Position numbers and translations under genes: made by a program
NCBI RefSeq assembly: GCF_038070005.1
Contig: NZ_JBBPCO010000001.1
Span: 210,631-274,630, forward strand
Reading direction: 5' to 3'
Source of the DNA: Thermithiobacillus plumbiphilus
GTDB taxonomy: Bacteria; Pseudomonadota; Gammaproteobacteria; Acidithiobacillales; Thermithiobacillaceae
DNA length: 64,000 nt
The notes under the pieces: model-generated
What the model saw: the letters and a program-made list of their open reading frames with translations, nothing else
What the model was told of the DNA's origin: nothing
The model's database searches: none
Shown here: positions 55,531 to 64,000 of the stretch, piece by piece
How positions within the stretch are numbered: the stretch's first letter is position 1
Layout of the letters: each line of letters begins with the position of its first letter

Positions 55531-58500
55531 ATGTTTGAAATAAAAGGTAATCAGGTTGCACAACTAAACGACGAGGACTTGCGTAGCCTCGTTGTCCGCT
55601 TGGCGGAAGCCGAACTCGCTCGCAATGACTTGCCCATCAGTTCAGTTACAGCAGGTGGTGACCAAAATGCGCCCGATGGTGGAGTCGACGTCCGGGTCTC
55701 TCTGGAAAGCTGTGTAAGTCATCTTGATTTCATACCCAGGCATATTACTGGCTTTCAGGTCAAAAAACCTGATATGCCTCCGGGAGAGATTGCTAGGGAG
55801 ATGCGACCTAATGGGAACTTGCGCCAGTCTATTCTGGATCTCGCAAGAGCAAATGGTTCATATGTCATCGTTAGTGCTCAAGGGTCGACAGCCGATGTGG
55901 CCTTCCAGCGGCGCCTACAAGCAATGCGCGAATCTATCACAAGCCTTCTGCCCGGTGAAAATTTACACGTGGACTTTTATGACCGGGACAGATTGGCTCG
56001 CTGGATCAATCAATACCCCGGCGTGGTTTTGTGGTTACGGGATCGGCTTGGGGAGCCGTTGGCAGGTTGGCAACCGTATAGCTCTTGGGCCTACGGGGAC
56101 AGTCCGGGATCTCTTTATGTGATTGATGAGCATGCGAGAATACTGGATTATCAGCACAAGGAGAACGTCACCATTGAGCAAGGCATTTCTGCGATGCGAC
56201 ATGTGCTTGCCAAGCCAAAAGGCATTGTCCGCTTGGTTGGCACCTCTGGGGTAGGTAAAACACGTCTCGTTCAGGCGCTGTTTGACCGCAGACTGGCAGG
56301 GATTAGCCTGGACCAATCCCTTGCTGTCTATACCGACGAAGGTGCAGAGCCAGAACCTTCCCCTCGTGAAATGATTACCCGTCTCGGCAGCGCTGGAACT
56401 CGCGCCATCATGGTTGTTGATAATTGCAAACCCAGTACCCACCGGGCACTGGCACACATGCTCAATTTGCATGCACAGCAGTTGAGTTTGATCACGCTTG
56501 AGTATGACATCTCCGAAGATGAGCCCGAAGATACCCAGGTTTTCCGACTAGAGCCTGCGTCGCCAAGAACCGTTGAAGCTATAATGGAGCAGCTGGCTCC
56601 TCGGTTAAGCCAAGTAGATCGCACCCGTATTGCGGAATTTTCTGGGGGAAACGCCAGAATCGCAATGGCTCTTGCCCGTAATATCCAGCCAAATGCCAAC
56701 CTGGGACGACTGACCGACGCAGAGCTATTCCGCCGCCTTTTTCAGCAGCGAAACGAACCGAACGACGCTCTTATTCGGGCGGCCGAAATCTGTGCTCTTG
56801 TTTATTCGTTTGATGGGGAAACCTTGGAAGGAGCCGAAGCGGAGCTGACTATCCTTGCGGATCTGGCTAACATGACCGCACACGAATTGTTCCGCCAGGT
56901 GGAGGAACTACGACGCCGTGACCTCGTGCAGAAGCGATCACAATGGCGTGCGATCTTGCCCCATGCAATAGCCAACCATTTGGCTAAGCTCGCGCTTGAA
57001 AACAACCATCGTGATAGACTTATGAACACGTTTTGGCAAACAGGCCAAGAACGGTTATTGAGATCATTTAGCCGACGCTTGGGCTATTTGCATGACAGTG
57101 AGACAGCCAGGCATATTGCTAAAAGCTGGTTCACAGATCCGAAATTCCTGGGAAAAGTCACCCAGCTCAGTGAATTGGGTGTGGCTATTTTTCAGAACGC
57201 GGCTCCGCTGATGCCAGAGGCTGCTCTTGTCGCTATTGAAGATGCTGCTCTGAAGGAGGCAGAAGAATTTTTCTCCACTGAGATGTCTGGCCGCTATACT
57301 TTGATACGTCTGCTCCGGGCAATTGCCTATGATCCTTCTCTATTTGAACGAGCTGCGGGGCTGCTGGCCCGTTTCCTTGCTGCAGAGCCCAGGGAATACA
57401 ACACCAATTCTGCGCGTGACAGTTTTTTTGAGCTATTTCACATTAGTTTGTCGGGAACTCACGCTACCGCTGCCCAACGCCTGCAACTAATTAGAAGCCT
57501 GATTAAGAATCCAGATCAAGCTCTACAAAATGTTGGGATCAAGGCGCTGGGGGGAATGCTCAAGATCCGATTCTTTTCCTCATCCCACGATTTTGCATTT
57601 GGCAGCCGACCTCGAGATTTCGGGTGGGTGCCGACCACGATCGATCAAGTGCAGGCATGGTATCGTTCGACTCTTCTGTATATACAGGAATTGATACAGC
57701 ACTCTTGTCTACATAGGGAAGCAGCCAAACTGCTCTATGCACGATGCTTTCGGGAATTGTGGGATGAAGCAGGAATCAACGACGAACTAGTGGCACTTAC
57801 CCGAAGTATTTCTGAGCAATCCGGATGGCCGGAGGGATGGCTGGCAGTCCGTTCCGTTTTGACCTTCGGAGATAGTATGACAAGTGCCGAGGATATAGAA
57901 AAACTGCGCCAACTCGAAATCGAACTGCGCCCGGCTGATTTGGTAACGAAAATCAGGGCGTATGTGTTCACCGATAGAGCTAGGCTATTGCTGGATATTG
58001 CTGATCTCGATGCTTCTAGTGACGAGGTCGACCACGTCGATGCTTACAGACGGGCTGATCATGCTGCCGAAGAACTCGGAAAATCGGCAGCCCGTTCACC
58101 AGAAATACTACAATTACTGCTTAATGAACTTTTGAGCCGTAGTGGGTCCCGTCTATGCGCTTTTGGTCGAGGTCTGGCATATAGGTCCAAAGATCCGGAG
58201 GCAACATGGCAGGAGCTGGTGGTGGGACTGGAAGCGATTCCCGAAGATGAGCGAAACCTGCTATTGTTACGATGCTACATTAACGGCCTTGCCACACAAC
58301 GTCCAGAGACCATGCAGTGTATCTTAGAGGATGCGCTTCTTCATCCAGTGCTGGGACCTTATTTCCCAGTGCTTCAGTGTGCGATATCTATCGATGAGCG
58401 AGGTGCGGAACGACTGCTTCTCTCTCTAAATATTCGGCGAGCTCCTGCCTATAGATATCGTGATTTGTACGGAGACATTGTGGATGGCCTTCCAAGACCC

Positions 58501-59325
58501 TTGTTTGAGCAGCTCGTCATGGGCATCGCAGCGCTGGATGATGGTTTTGATATTGCTGTAGATGTGTTTGGCATGCATATACACTCATTAAAGAGTAAAG
58601 GAGCCGTACTTGACGAGGCAACCCTGACTTTGGGACAGCGATTACTCATGGAGTGTCGCTTTTATAAGCGTAATACGAACCTCGCTTACCACGTCAATGA
58701 AATCGCTGAGCAATGCTTGGCAGGAGAAAAGGGTCGCGCTGCGGCGATGGTGGTGAGTCGTAACTTGGCGCGAGCACTTGCGGATTATCACAGTGGGGCT
58801 TGGGATTATGGAGAACTCGCCGGCACCCTTTTTGCTTTACATCCCTGGGTTGCGCTGAATGTATTTCTTGGTGGTGGGCGCAAATGGAGATGGAAACCAC
58901 TTAGAGACCGTTTTTACATCGGGTCCGCAAGTCCTGTGGAAAAGGCGCAGCCTGACGTACTGTTCGCGTGGGCACGCAAGTCCCCGAAGGTTAGATACCC
59001 ACGATTGGCGCAGGAAGTAGTGTTTTTCCCTAAGAATAGCCCCAGTGAGGCCGAGATAGGGTGGCCGCCCATCGCGTTGGAAATTCTCGAAAAATGCCCG
59101 GATAGGAGTGCTGTACTGACCGCCTTCGAGTCACGCTTTCACCCGCGTGCATGGAGCGGATCGCTGGCTGATGTGCTGATGTCATACTGTACCCTTGTGC
59201 ACCAACTGTGCGAGCATGGTGATCCAAAGGTCACTGCTTGGGCCAAAGCAATGCTAGAAAAACTAGAGAGGAAGATTCGAGTTGAACGCGAGCTTGACCG
59301 GCGCAATGATGCAAGCTTCGAGTGA
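55531..59325 (+). CDS. Large STAND-like P-loop NTPase with N-terminal PD-(D/E)xK-like domain; candidate defence protein
   Basis: A single 1264-residue protein. Residues about 20-80 look like an Mrr-type nuclease: Glu27, then PDGGVDVRV at 48-56 and the Gln-x-Lys in GFQVKKP (75-80). Residues 230-385 form a STAND/AAA-like NTPase: Walker A VGTSGVGKTRLVQ (236-248), Walker B AIMVVDNC (292-299) and an EFSGGNARIAMALA motif (369-382). The remaining ~880 residues are predominantly helical and unassigned, where a sensor would be expected. GC content is clearly lower than in neighbours, which points to transfer. It has no operon partner; 193 nt separate it from the R-M operon. Related in layout to Avs-type proteins, but assignment to a known family is not possible by eye. 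Confidence 0.7.
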   Translation: MFEIKGNQVAQLNDEDLRSLVVRLAEAELARNDLPISSVTAGGDQNAPDGGVDVRVSLESCVSHLDFIPRHITGFQVKKPDMPPGEIAREMRPNGNLRQSILDLARANGSYVIVSAQGSTADVAFQRRLQAMRESITSLLPGENLHVDFYDRDRLARWINQYPGVVLWLRDRLGEPLAGWQPYSSWAYGDSPGSLYVIDEHARILDYQHKENVTIEQGISAMRHVLAKPKGIVRLVGTSGVGKTRLVQALFDRRLAGISLDQSLAVYTDEGAEPEPSPREMITRLGSAGTRAIMVVDNCKPSTHRALAHMLNLHAQQLSLITLEYDISEDEPEDTQVFRLEPASPRTVEAIMEQLAPRLSQVDRTRIAEFSGGNARIAMALARNIQPNANLGRLTDAELFRRLFQQRNEPNDALIRAAEICALVYSFDGETLEGAEAELTILADLANMTAHELFRQVEELRRRDLVQKRSQWRAILPHAIANHLAKLALENNHRDRLMNTFWQTGQERLLRSFSRRLGYLHDSETARHIAKSWFTDPKFLGKVTQLSELGVAIFQNAAPLMPEAALVAIEDAALKEAEEFFSTEMSGRYTLIRLLRAIAYDPSLFERAAGLLARFLAAEPREYNTNSARDSFFELFHISLSGTHATAAQRLQLIRSLIKNPDQALQNVGIKALGGMLKIRFFSSSHDFAFGSRPRDFGWVPTTIDQVQAWYRSTLLYIQELIQHSCLHREAAKLLYARCFRELWDEAGINDELVALTRSISEQSGWPEGWLAVRSVLTFGDSMTSAEDIEKLRQLEIELRPADLVTKIRAYVFTDRARLLLDIADLDASSDEVDHVDAYRRADHAAEELGKSAARSPEILQLLLNELLSRSGSRLCAFGRGLAYRSKDPEATWQELVVGLEAIPEDERNLLLLRCYINGLATQRPETMQCILEDALLHPVLGPYFPVLQCAISIDERGAERLLLSLNIRRAPAYRYRDLYGDIVDGLPRPLFEQLVMGIAALDDGFDIAVDVFGMHIHSLKSKGAVLDEATLTLGQRLLMECRFYKRNTNLAYHVNEIAEQCLAGEKGRAAAMVVSRNLARALADYHSGAWDYGELAGTLFALHPWVALNVFLGGGRKWRWKPLRDRFYIGSASPVEKAQPDVLFAWARKSPKVRYPRLAQEVVFFPKNSPSEAEIGWPPIALEILEKCPDRSAVLTAFESRFHPRAWSGSLADVLMSYCTLVHQLCEHGDPKVTAWAKAMLEKLERKIRVERELDRRNDASFE

Positions 59326-59361
59326 CCCAGGAGCTTCACAGGAGCTTCATCTGAGAGCGCA

Positions 59362-60216
59362 TCACTTTCTGCGCCGAGACGATTCCCACTGACGTTGCCG
59401 CCAGGGGCGGTGCTTCTCTCGAATCGCTTTTTCGTACTCAGCCAAACGCATCCGGGCAGTGTCACGAACCTCAATGGCCTGTTGCAGAGCAGCACGCAGG
59501 GCATTGATGGCTCCCTCATGCTGCCGCGCCTGGATGTCCAGGGTGCTGCGGAGCAGGGCCTGATCCGCTTCTTGAGCCCGCAGGGCGCTTTCCAAGAGGC
59601 TGAAAGCCTGCGACTGACGGGCTTGGCCTTCACGCAAGTCAGCCATTTCCGCTCTGAGCTGCGTTTCACGCTGATGGGCTTGCGCCTGCACCTTTTCCAA
59701 CTCTGAGCGCGCCTGATTCAGCTCCATCTTGAGCGCCTTACTGGTCTGCTGCGCGCGTACCGCCGACACCTGCGCGTGCTGGAGCTGCCTTTGTGCTTGA
59801 TGATGCTGCAGGCGTTCCCGGCTCAGGCGCCGTTCCAGGCCACGGCGCGCTATGCCGAAGCTTTCAATCTGGATCGCGTGTTCCTGGGTGACGCGCAGGG
59901 CATCTGCGAGCTGGCTCTCCAATGCTGTCTTCTCGGCTTGGGCCTGCTGACGACTTTGTTCCAGGGCCTGCGTGGTTTCCTCCTGCAGGGCCTGCCAGGC
60001 CGCGCCCAGGGAGTTCAGGGCCGCTGGCGGCAAAGGCGAGCCTTCAGCGGGCTTTTCCTGCTGCGTGCGCCAGTCTCGCAGATGCCGGGCTATGGTGGAA
60101 TGCGAGCCACTGCCAAGCTGCGCGCGAACGCGCTCCACTGTAGGCAGGAGATCCTGATCCTGGAGTTTTAACGCGGCATCGCGCACATCTTCAAAGCTGA
60201 TGCCTATGCGAGCCAT
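59362..60216 (-). CDS. KfrA-like DNA-binding coiled-coil protein
   Basis: A 284-residue protein. The N-terminal ~70 residues fit the KfrA_N DNA-binding domain (SFEDVRDAALKLQDQDLLPTVERVRAQLGSGSHSTIARHLRDWR). Residues ~70-270 are one long coiled coil rich in Gln, Glu, Arg and Ala. The C-terminus is basic. Plasmid KfrA proteins autoregulate and assist segregation; chromosomal relatives next to integrases are of unknown role. It is divergent from a tyrosine recombinase gene, with repeats in between. Confidence 0.85.
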   Translation of the reverse strand: MARIGISFEDVRDAALKLQDQDLLPTVERVRAQLGSGSHSTIARHLRDWRTQQEKPAEGSPLPPAALNSLGAAWQALQEETTQALEQSRQQAQAEKTALESQLADALRVTQEHAIQIESFGIARRGLERRLSRERLQHHQAQRQLQHAQVSAVRAQQTSKALKMELNQARSELEKVQAQAHQRETQLRAEMADLREGQARQSQAFSLLESALRAQEADQALLRSTLDIQARQHEGAINALRAALQQAIEVRDTARMRLAEYEKAIREKHRPWRQRQWESSRRRK

Positions 60217-60233
60217 GAAGGTTCCTCATTAAT

Positions 60234-60255
60234 GTAATATGTATAACGTAATATG
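60234..60255. repeat. Direct repeat GTAATATG x2, candidate KfrA operator
   Basis: GTAATATG at 60234-60241 and 60248-60255 lies 14 bp apart start to start, in an AT-rich stretch 18 nt upstream of the kfrA-like gene. Confidence 0.45.
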
Positions 60256-60330
60256 AAATATTAGAGAGTGCAGGTCAAGCGGCAGACAGTAGCCGAGGGA
60301 CCTGGACTTTTCCCGAATACCGACTAAAAT

Positions 60331-60354
60331 TTCTGAAAATCGGCATTTTCAGAA
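60331..60354. repeat. Perfect palindrome between kfrA-like gene and recombinase
   Basis: TTCTGAAAAT-CGGC-ATTTTCAGAA forms a 10-bp perfect stem, framed by a further CGACT (60321) and AGTCG (60354-60358). It lacks a T-run on either strand and so is more likely an operator or recombination site than a terminator. Confidence 0.7.
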
Positions 60355-60429
60355 GTCGTGTAATTGGGCCTGGAAGGGCTTGAAATTGCTTGGCTCGACC
60401 ATTTGTTCCACCGCTGGAGTCCCTGAATC

Positions 60430-61620
60430 ATGATGTCTCCCGACAATATGGCTACCTTCATCCCGCTCTCACCCATGGAACATCTGCAACTGGCGGACGC
60501 GAGCCTCGATGGCAGCCAGGGCAGCAATCGCGCGCCTCTGGCGCAACTCCAGATCGCCGCGCGCACCGATCTCGAAGCGGTACGCAGTTTTCTCGATGAA
60601 TACAGCGGCTCGCCGGGCACGCAGCGCATCTACACCAAGGAATGCGAGCGCCTGCTGCTGTGGGCCTTGGCGGAACGGCGAAAGCCGCTCTCCAGCTTGA
60701 ACCGTCAGGATTTCGAGGCCTATCTCGAATTCCTGGGTGATCCTCAGCCTGCCGAGCGCTGGTGCGGTCCACGCCGCGACCGCCATGCCCGCGACTGGAA
60801 ACCCTTCGTCGGTCCGCTCTCCGAAAGTGCCCGTATCACCGCCCTGGCCGCGCTCAATTCCATGATGAGCTATCTGGTGGATGCCGGTTATCTCGGCGGC
60901 AATCCCCTGGGATTGATCCGTCAGCGACGCAGGAAGGCCGCGCAAGCCAGCATGCCGGATTTGAAGGTGGAGCGATTTCTCGATGAGGAAATGTGGGAGG
61001 CGCTGAATGCGGTGGTCGAGGCCCTGCCCCGGGATGATTCGTCGGAGCAGGATCATTATGAGCGGGCGCGTTTTATCGCGGCCATGCTGATGATGCTCGC
61101 TCCCCGCGCTGGAGAGCTCGAAACCCATGGGATGAACAGTTTTCGCGAGGTGCGAGGACGCTGGTGGTGGTATGTGCTGGGCAAGGGCCAGAAAGCGGCC
61201 AGGGTGCCAGTGCCGGACGATATGCTGGCGGCGCTGAGACGCTATCGCCTGCATCTGGGCCTGAGCCCGATGCCGTCACCCACGGAAGACACCCCGCTGC
61301 TCCTGTCGCTCAAGGGTCGCCGCCCCATCACGGCACGGCGCCTAAATCAAATACTGAAAGATCTCTTTGCTGCGGCTGCCGTCCGGCTTGAAGCTACAGC
61401 ACCGCACAAGGCCGAGAAACTGCGCAAGGCCTCCGCGCATTGGGGGCGCCACACCAGTATCACCGCCAAGGTCGACAGCGGCATTGAGCGGCGCTATGTG
61501 CAAAAGGATGCCCGCCACGAGGATGCGCGCACGACCTCGCTTTATGTGCATGAAGATGATGAGCGCTGGCATGACGAGGCGCAGAAGCACCGCCTGAACT
61601 GGCGCAGCAACAAGGAATGA
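60430..61620 (+). CDS. Tyrosine recombinase (phage integrase family)
   Basis: A 396-residue recombinase. The N-terminal SAM-like core-binding domain (about residues 45-165, DLEAVRSFLDEYSGSPGTQRIYTKECERLLLWA) is followed by the catalytic domain with Arg in MLAPRAGEL, Lys in GKGQKAARVPVP, HxxR in AHWGRHT, and the final His/Tyr block DARHEDARTTSLYVH. All catalytic positions are kept. It is unrelated in detail to the integrase beside tRNA-Asn. It is divergent from the KfrA-like gene; this pairing suggests a module rather than a passing prophage remnant. No tRNA lies nearby. Confidence 0.88.
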   Translation: MMSPDNMATFIPLSPMEHLQLADASLDGSQGSNRAPLAQLQIAARTDLEAVRSFLDEYSGSPGTQRIYTKECERLLLWALAERRKPLSSLNRQDFEAYLEFLGDPQPAERWCGPRRDRHARDWKPFVGPLSESARITALAALNSMMSYLVDAGYLGGNPLGLIRQRRRKAAQASMPDLKVERFLDEEMWEALNAVVEALPRDDSSEQDHYERARFIAAMLMMLAPRAGELETHGMNSFREVRGRWWWYVLGKGQKAARVPVPDDMLAALRRYRLHLGLSPMPSPTEDTPLLLSLKGRRPITARRLNQILKDLFAAAAVRLEATAPHKAEKLRKASAHWGRHTSITAKVDSGIERRYVQKDARHEDARTTSLYVHEDDERWHDEAQKHRLNWRSNKE

Positions 61621-61622
61621 TC

Positions 61623-61925
61623 TCAGCCATTCCCGGCAGAACTCAAAAGTTGCATGCGCGCCAGCAAGGCCAGATAACCCTGGCGTCCGCCCAGATGCTC
61701 CACACTGGCCTGCCAGGCTGCTTCATCACCATAGTGGCGCATGTTGAAAAGCCCCAGGGCCAGCAGGATTTCGTTCTCCTCCATGGTCCAGATCTGCGTG
61801 AGCGGATAGACCGCGTCGGGCCAGTACAGGGCGTGGATCAACAAAGAGAGCTTGGCACTTGCATCACTGGCGGGATCGCGCTCGATGTGTTCGAGGGCGC
61901 GCTCCAGTGGGCCGAGAATTGTCAT
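61623..61925 (-). CDS. Small conserved-looking hypothetical protein
   Basis: A 100-residue, mostly helical protein (TILGPLERALEHIERDPASDASAKLSLLIHALYWPDAVYPL...). The ATG at 61925 has an excellent GGAGGGGG ribosome-binding site; an open frame to 61982 overlaps malQ. It has no signal peptide or metal motif. Starting 36 nt after the malQ stop and on the same strand, it is probably co-transcribed with malQ. I do not recognise a family. Confidence 0.7.
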   Translation of the reverse strand: MTILGPLERALEHIERDPASDASAKLSLLIHALYWPDAVYPLTQIWTMEENEILLALGLFNMRHYGDEAAWQASVEHLGGRQGYLALLARMQLLSSAGNG

Positions 61926-61960
61926 ACCCCCTCCTCTTCGCCAGTTGCTGGTGACGGGTT

Positions 61961-64000
61961 CTAGTCCCCACGTTCCTGGCACATGGCCTGGGTCAGTTGC
62001 CGTACCCGGTCATCCTGCAGGAAGGCTTCCAGGGTCAGGGTCAGCTTGCGCTGCCAGTTCGGGTACTGATCCACGGTGCCCGGCAGGTTGACCTGCTGGC
62101 GCTGGCCAAGCATGTCTTCCGGTTGAATCACCATCAGACTTGACGGAGAACGCGCCAGAAAGGCATGGATGGCCTGTACCAGCGCCGGTGTCAGCTCGGA
62201 GATTTCAGCTGGATCGGTGGAATAGCCCTCTGGTAGCAATCCAGCCTCATCGAGGGCCTTGAGGAGCCCTGCCCTCTCCTTTTCCCGGCCCTCGGTCTGG
62301 CTCTGGCGCAGTTCCTCGGTCGGGAACAATTTCAGTTTCTCACGCAAGGCCAGGTCGACACCTTCCCAGTAACCCGCCAGGGTGGGCAGGTCATGGGTGG
62401 AAACCGCGATCAGGGCCTGACGTGGATAGCTGTCCGGTGGATTGAAATTGCCCTGTTCATCCTTTTCAAAGAGCAGCAAGCGATAGGACAGCACGCCCAG
62501 CGGCCCGAGCGCCTCGCGGATCTCCTCGGGCACCGTGCCAAGGTCCTCGCCGATGACCATGCATTGATTGCGCTGGCTTTCGAGCGCCAGGATGCCCAAC
62601 AGGTCCTGTAAAGGGTAATGGACATAGATGCCTTCGGCGGCACTGGCCTGCGGCGGGATCCAGTATAGCCGCAACAGCGCCATGACGTGATCGATGCGCA
62701 AGGCACCGGCATGGCGCATGTTGGCGCGCAGGGTGGCAATGTAGGGCGTGTAGGCGGATTCGCGCAGACGATCGGGCACCAGTGGCGGCAGGCCCCAGTC
62801 CTGGCCCTGCAGCGCAAGTTCATCAGGGGGCGCGCCGATGCTGGCAGTGAGTGCATACAGGTGCTGGTTGCCCCAGGCCTCCGCCCCGCCGCGGTCGACA
62901 CTGACGGCCAGGTCCTGGTAGATGCCGACCTTGTAACCAAGGCGCAGGCACTCCATGGCGGCGGTACCCAACTGCTCCTGGGTCAACCAGTGCAGGTATT
63001 GGTAATACTCCACGCGATCGACATTGTCGGCGGCAAACTGCGCCACCTCCGGCGCATCGGGATGGCGGAAGGGCTCGGGCCAGACTGGCCAGCCCCAGAT
63101 ATTGCTGTCAGCCCGGTAAAATTCTTCCTGCAGGGCCTCGAACAGGGCCTGGCGGTGCAGCACTGGGCCGCCTTCGGTCTGAAAGGCACGAAAAGCCTGT
63201 CCGCGGGATGTTTCCTGCTGCAGGTGGCATTCCCGGAAGTGCCGGTAGAGAATTTCCAGCACCTGCAGCTTGAGTTCGGCAACCTGGCGGTAGTCGACCA
63301 GCTCGGTCTCGCGCAACTGCGCCAGACGCTCCTGGAAGCCCGGCATCTGCACCAGTTCGCGCGCCAGCGCGGATTCTTCAAAGTCGGGAATGGCCTCGAC
63401 ATCCAGATACAGCAGATTCAGAAACAACCGACTGGAGGGACTATAGGGGCTGATGTGACCCGGATTGTGCGGGTAGAGCGCGTGCAGCGGGTTCAGGCCG
63501 ATGACGTTTGCGCCCAGTTCATGGGCAATGCCGACGAGATTTTTCAGATCCGTGAAGTCACCCATGCCCCAGTTGCGCGCCGAACGCAGGGTATAGAGCT
63601 GCACGGCAAAGCCCCAGACGCGCTCGCCGCTGTGCAAGGCCGCGGGTTCATAACAGCGATCCGGCGTCACGATCAGGGACATGCTGTCGCCCGGCGGATA
63701 GTCGCGCGGACTGACCGCCAGCCGGTGATAGCCCCAGCCAGGATTGACCGGCAAACGAAGCAGATAGCGGTGATAGCGAACGCCATCGATGTCGCGCTCT
63801 GCCTCGTGCTCGAGATCAGCGAGCCGGATCTCCGCCCCCTCGCTTTCCCCGGATTCGCGCTGCAGCGTCCAGATCAGGCGGAACTCGGGATCATTCGAAG
63901 TTAGCGTGACAGGGATCACGAAGGGTGCCCCGCTCTCGCGAACCACCCGCGCGTTTGGCAGTATCCGTTGCCAGTTGCGGGATTCCAGTGTCTCCAGTGA
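61961..64000 (-). CDS. malQ: 4-alpha-glucanotransferase (amylomaltase), N-terminus beyond the window
   Basis: A GH77 enzyme of at least 679 residues, open to the right edge. The sequence upstream of the GTG at 63946 (SLETLESRNWQRILPNAR) still matches the family, so the gene continues past 64000. Visible GH77 blocks are FAVQLYTLRSARNWGMGDFTDL, GLNPLHALYPHNPGHISPYSPSSR, the nucleophile Asp in GALRIDHVMALLRLYW, the acid Glu in VIGEDLGTVP, and STHDLPTLAGYW. It transfers maltosyl units between glucans in glycogen or maltodextrin metabolism. A beta-sandwich-like region (about 1-90 of the visible part) precedes the barrel, as in the longer proteobacterial form. Confidence 0.93.
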   Translation of the reverse strand, partial: SLETLESRNWQRILPNARVVRESGAPFVIPVTLTSNDPEFRLIWTLQRESGESEGAEIRLADLEHEAERDIDGVRYHRYLLRLPVNPGWGYHRLAVSPRDYPPGDSMSLIVTPDRCYEPAALHSGERVWGFAVQLYTLRSARNWGMGDFTDLKNLVGIAHELGANVIGLNPLHALYPHNPGHISPYSPSSRLFLNLLYLDVEAIPDFEESALARELVQMPGFQERLAQLRETELVDYRQVAELKLQVLEILYRHFRECHLQQETSRGQAFRAFQTEGGPVLHRQALFEALQEEFYRADSNIWGWPVWPEPFRHPDAPEVAQFAADNVDRVEYYQYLHWLTQEQLGTAAMECLRLGYKVGIYQDLAVSVDRGGAEAWGNQHLYALTASIGAPPDELALQGQDWGLPPLVPDRLRESAYTPYIATLRANMRHAGALRIDHVMALLRLYWIPPQASAAEGIYVHYPLQDLLGILALESQRNQCMVIGEDLGTVPEEIREALGPLGVLSYRLLLFEKDEQGNFNPPDSYPRQALIAVSTHDLPTLAGYWEGVDLALREKLKLFPTEELRQSQTEGREKERAGLLKALDEAGLLPEGYSTDPAEISELTPALVQAIHAFLARSPSSLMVIQPEDMLGQRQQVNLPGTVDQYPNWQRKLTLTLEAFLQDDRVRQLTQAMCQERGD

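Overview
The window is about 64 kb of a proteobacterial chromosome of roughly 60% GC. The core gene order (pheA-hisC-aroF-tyrA-aroA-cmk-rpsA, then ihfB-lapB-pyrF-pyrE) fits a gammaproteobacterium or a member of Acidithiobacillia; the sequence alone does not give the genus. No rRNA and no CRISPR array is present. There are two tRNAs, tRNA-Asn(GTT) and tRNA-Sec(TCA).

Layout. 1-11 kb: a tightly packed aromatic amino acid operon (3' end of pheA, hisC, aroF, tyrA, aroA) running into cmk and rpsA with a strong terminator, then sppA, ihfB, lapB, pyrF, pyrE and tRNA-Asn. 11-16.6 kb: an accessory block beside the tRNA, with a tyrosine integrase, an IS3-family element whose right end cuts a brnA antitoxin remnant, a divergent LysR/quinone-oxidoreductase pair and a RES-Xre toxin-antitoxin pair. 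16.6-18.7 kb: leuA, preceded by a promoter and a Leu-codon-rich leader peptide. 18.7-21.4 kb: a ParDE pair, a second RES-Xre pair and a beta-hydroxyacid dehydrogenase. 21.4-26.6 kb: a mercury-resistance cluster (merT-merP-merA-merR plus a Met-rich mini-gene, with a divergent Cys-rich mini-gene, a second flavin disulfide reductase and an NTF2-like protein). 26.6-29.5 kb: DUF192 lipoprotein, EamA transporter, and a TetR/peroxiredoxin pair in which the peroxiredoxin frame is broken exactly at an A-AAA-AAG heptamer.

29.7-39.8 kb is one nearly gap-free unit that carries a selenocysteine-containing formate dehydrogenase (in-frame UGA at codon 196 with a SECIS-like hairpin), its two membrane partners, FdhE, and the complete selenocysteine machinery selA-selB-selC(tRNA-Sec)-selD. 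The enzyme and everything needed to read its UGA codon therefore travel together. 40-46.3 kb: phosphoketolase and acetate kinase, convergent with a 4-nt overlap, which together would turn sugar phosphates into acetate and ATP; then a type II P-type ATPase.

46.4-59.3 kb is a defence island: a type I restriction-modification operon (hsdM-hsdS-DUF4062/ATPase regulator-hsdR-YgjP-like metallopeptidase), followed by a single AT-richer 1264-residue gene with a PD-(D/E)xK-like N-terminus, a STAND-type P-loop NTPase core and a very long C-terminal region. That gene is the best candidate in the window for an undescribed defence system. 59.3-61.6 kb: a KfrA-like coiled-coil DNA-binding protein divergent from a second tyrosine recombinase, with a perfect palindrome and direct repeats between them. 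The window ends in a small hypothetical gene and a 4-alpha-glucanotransferase that runs off the right edge.
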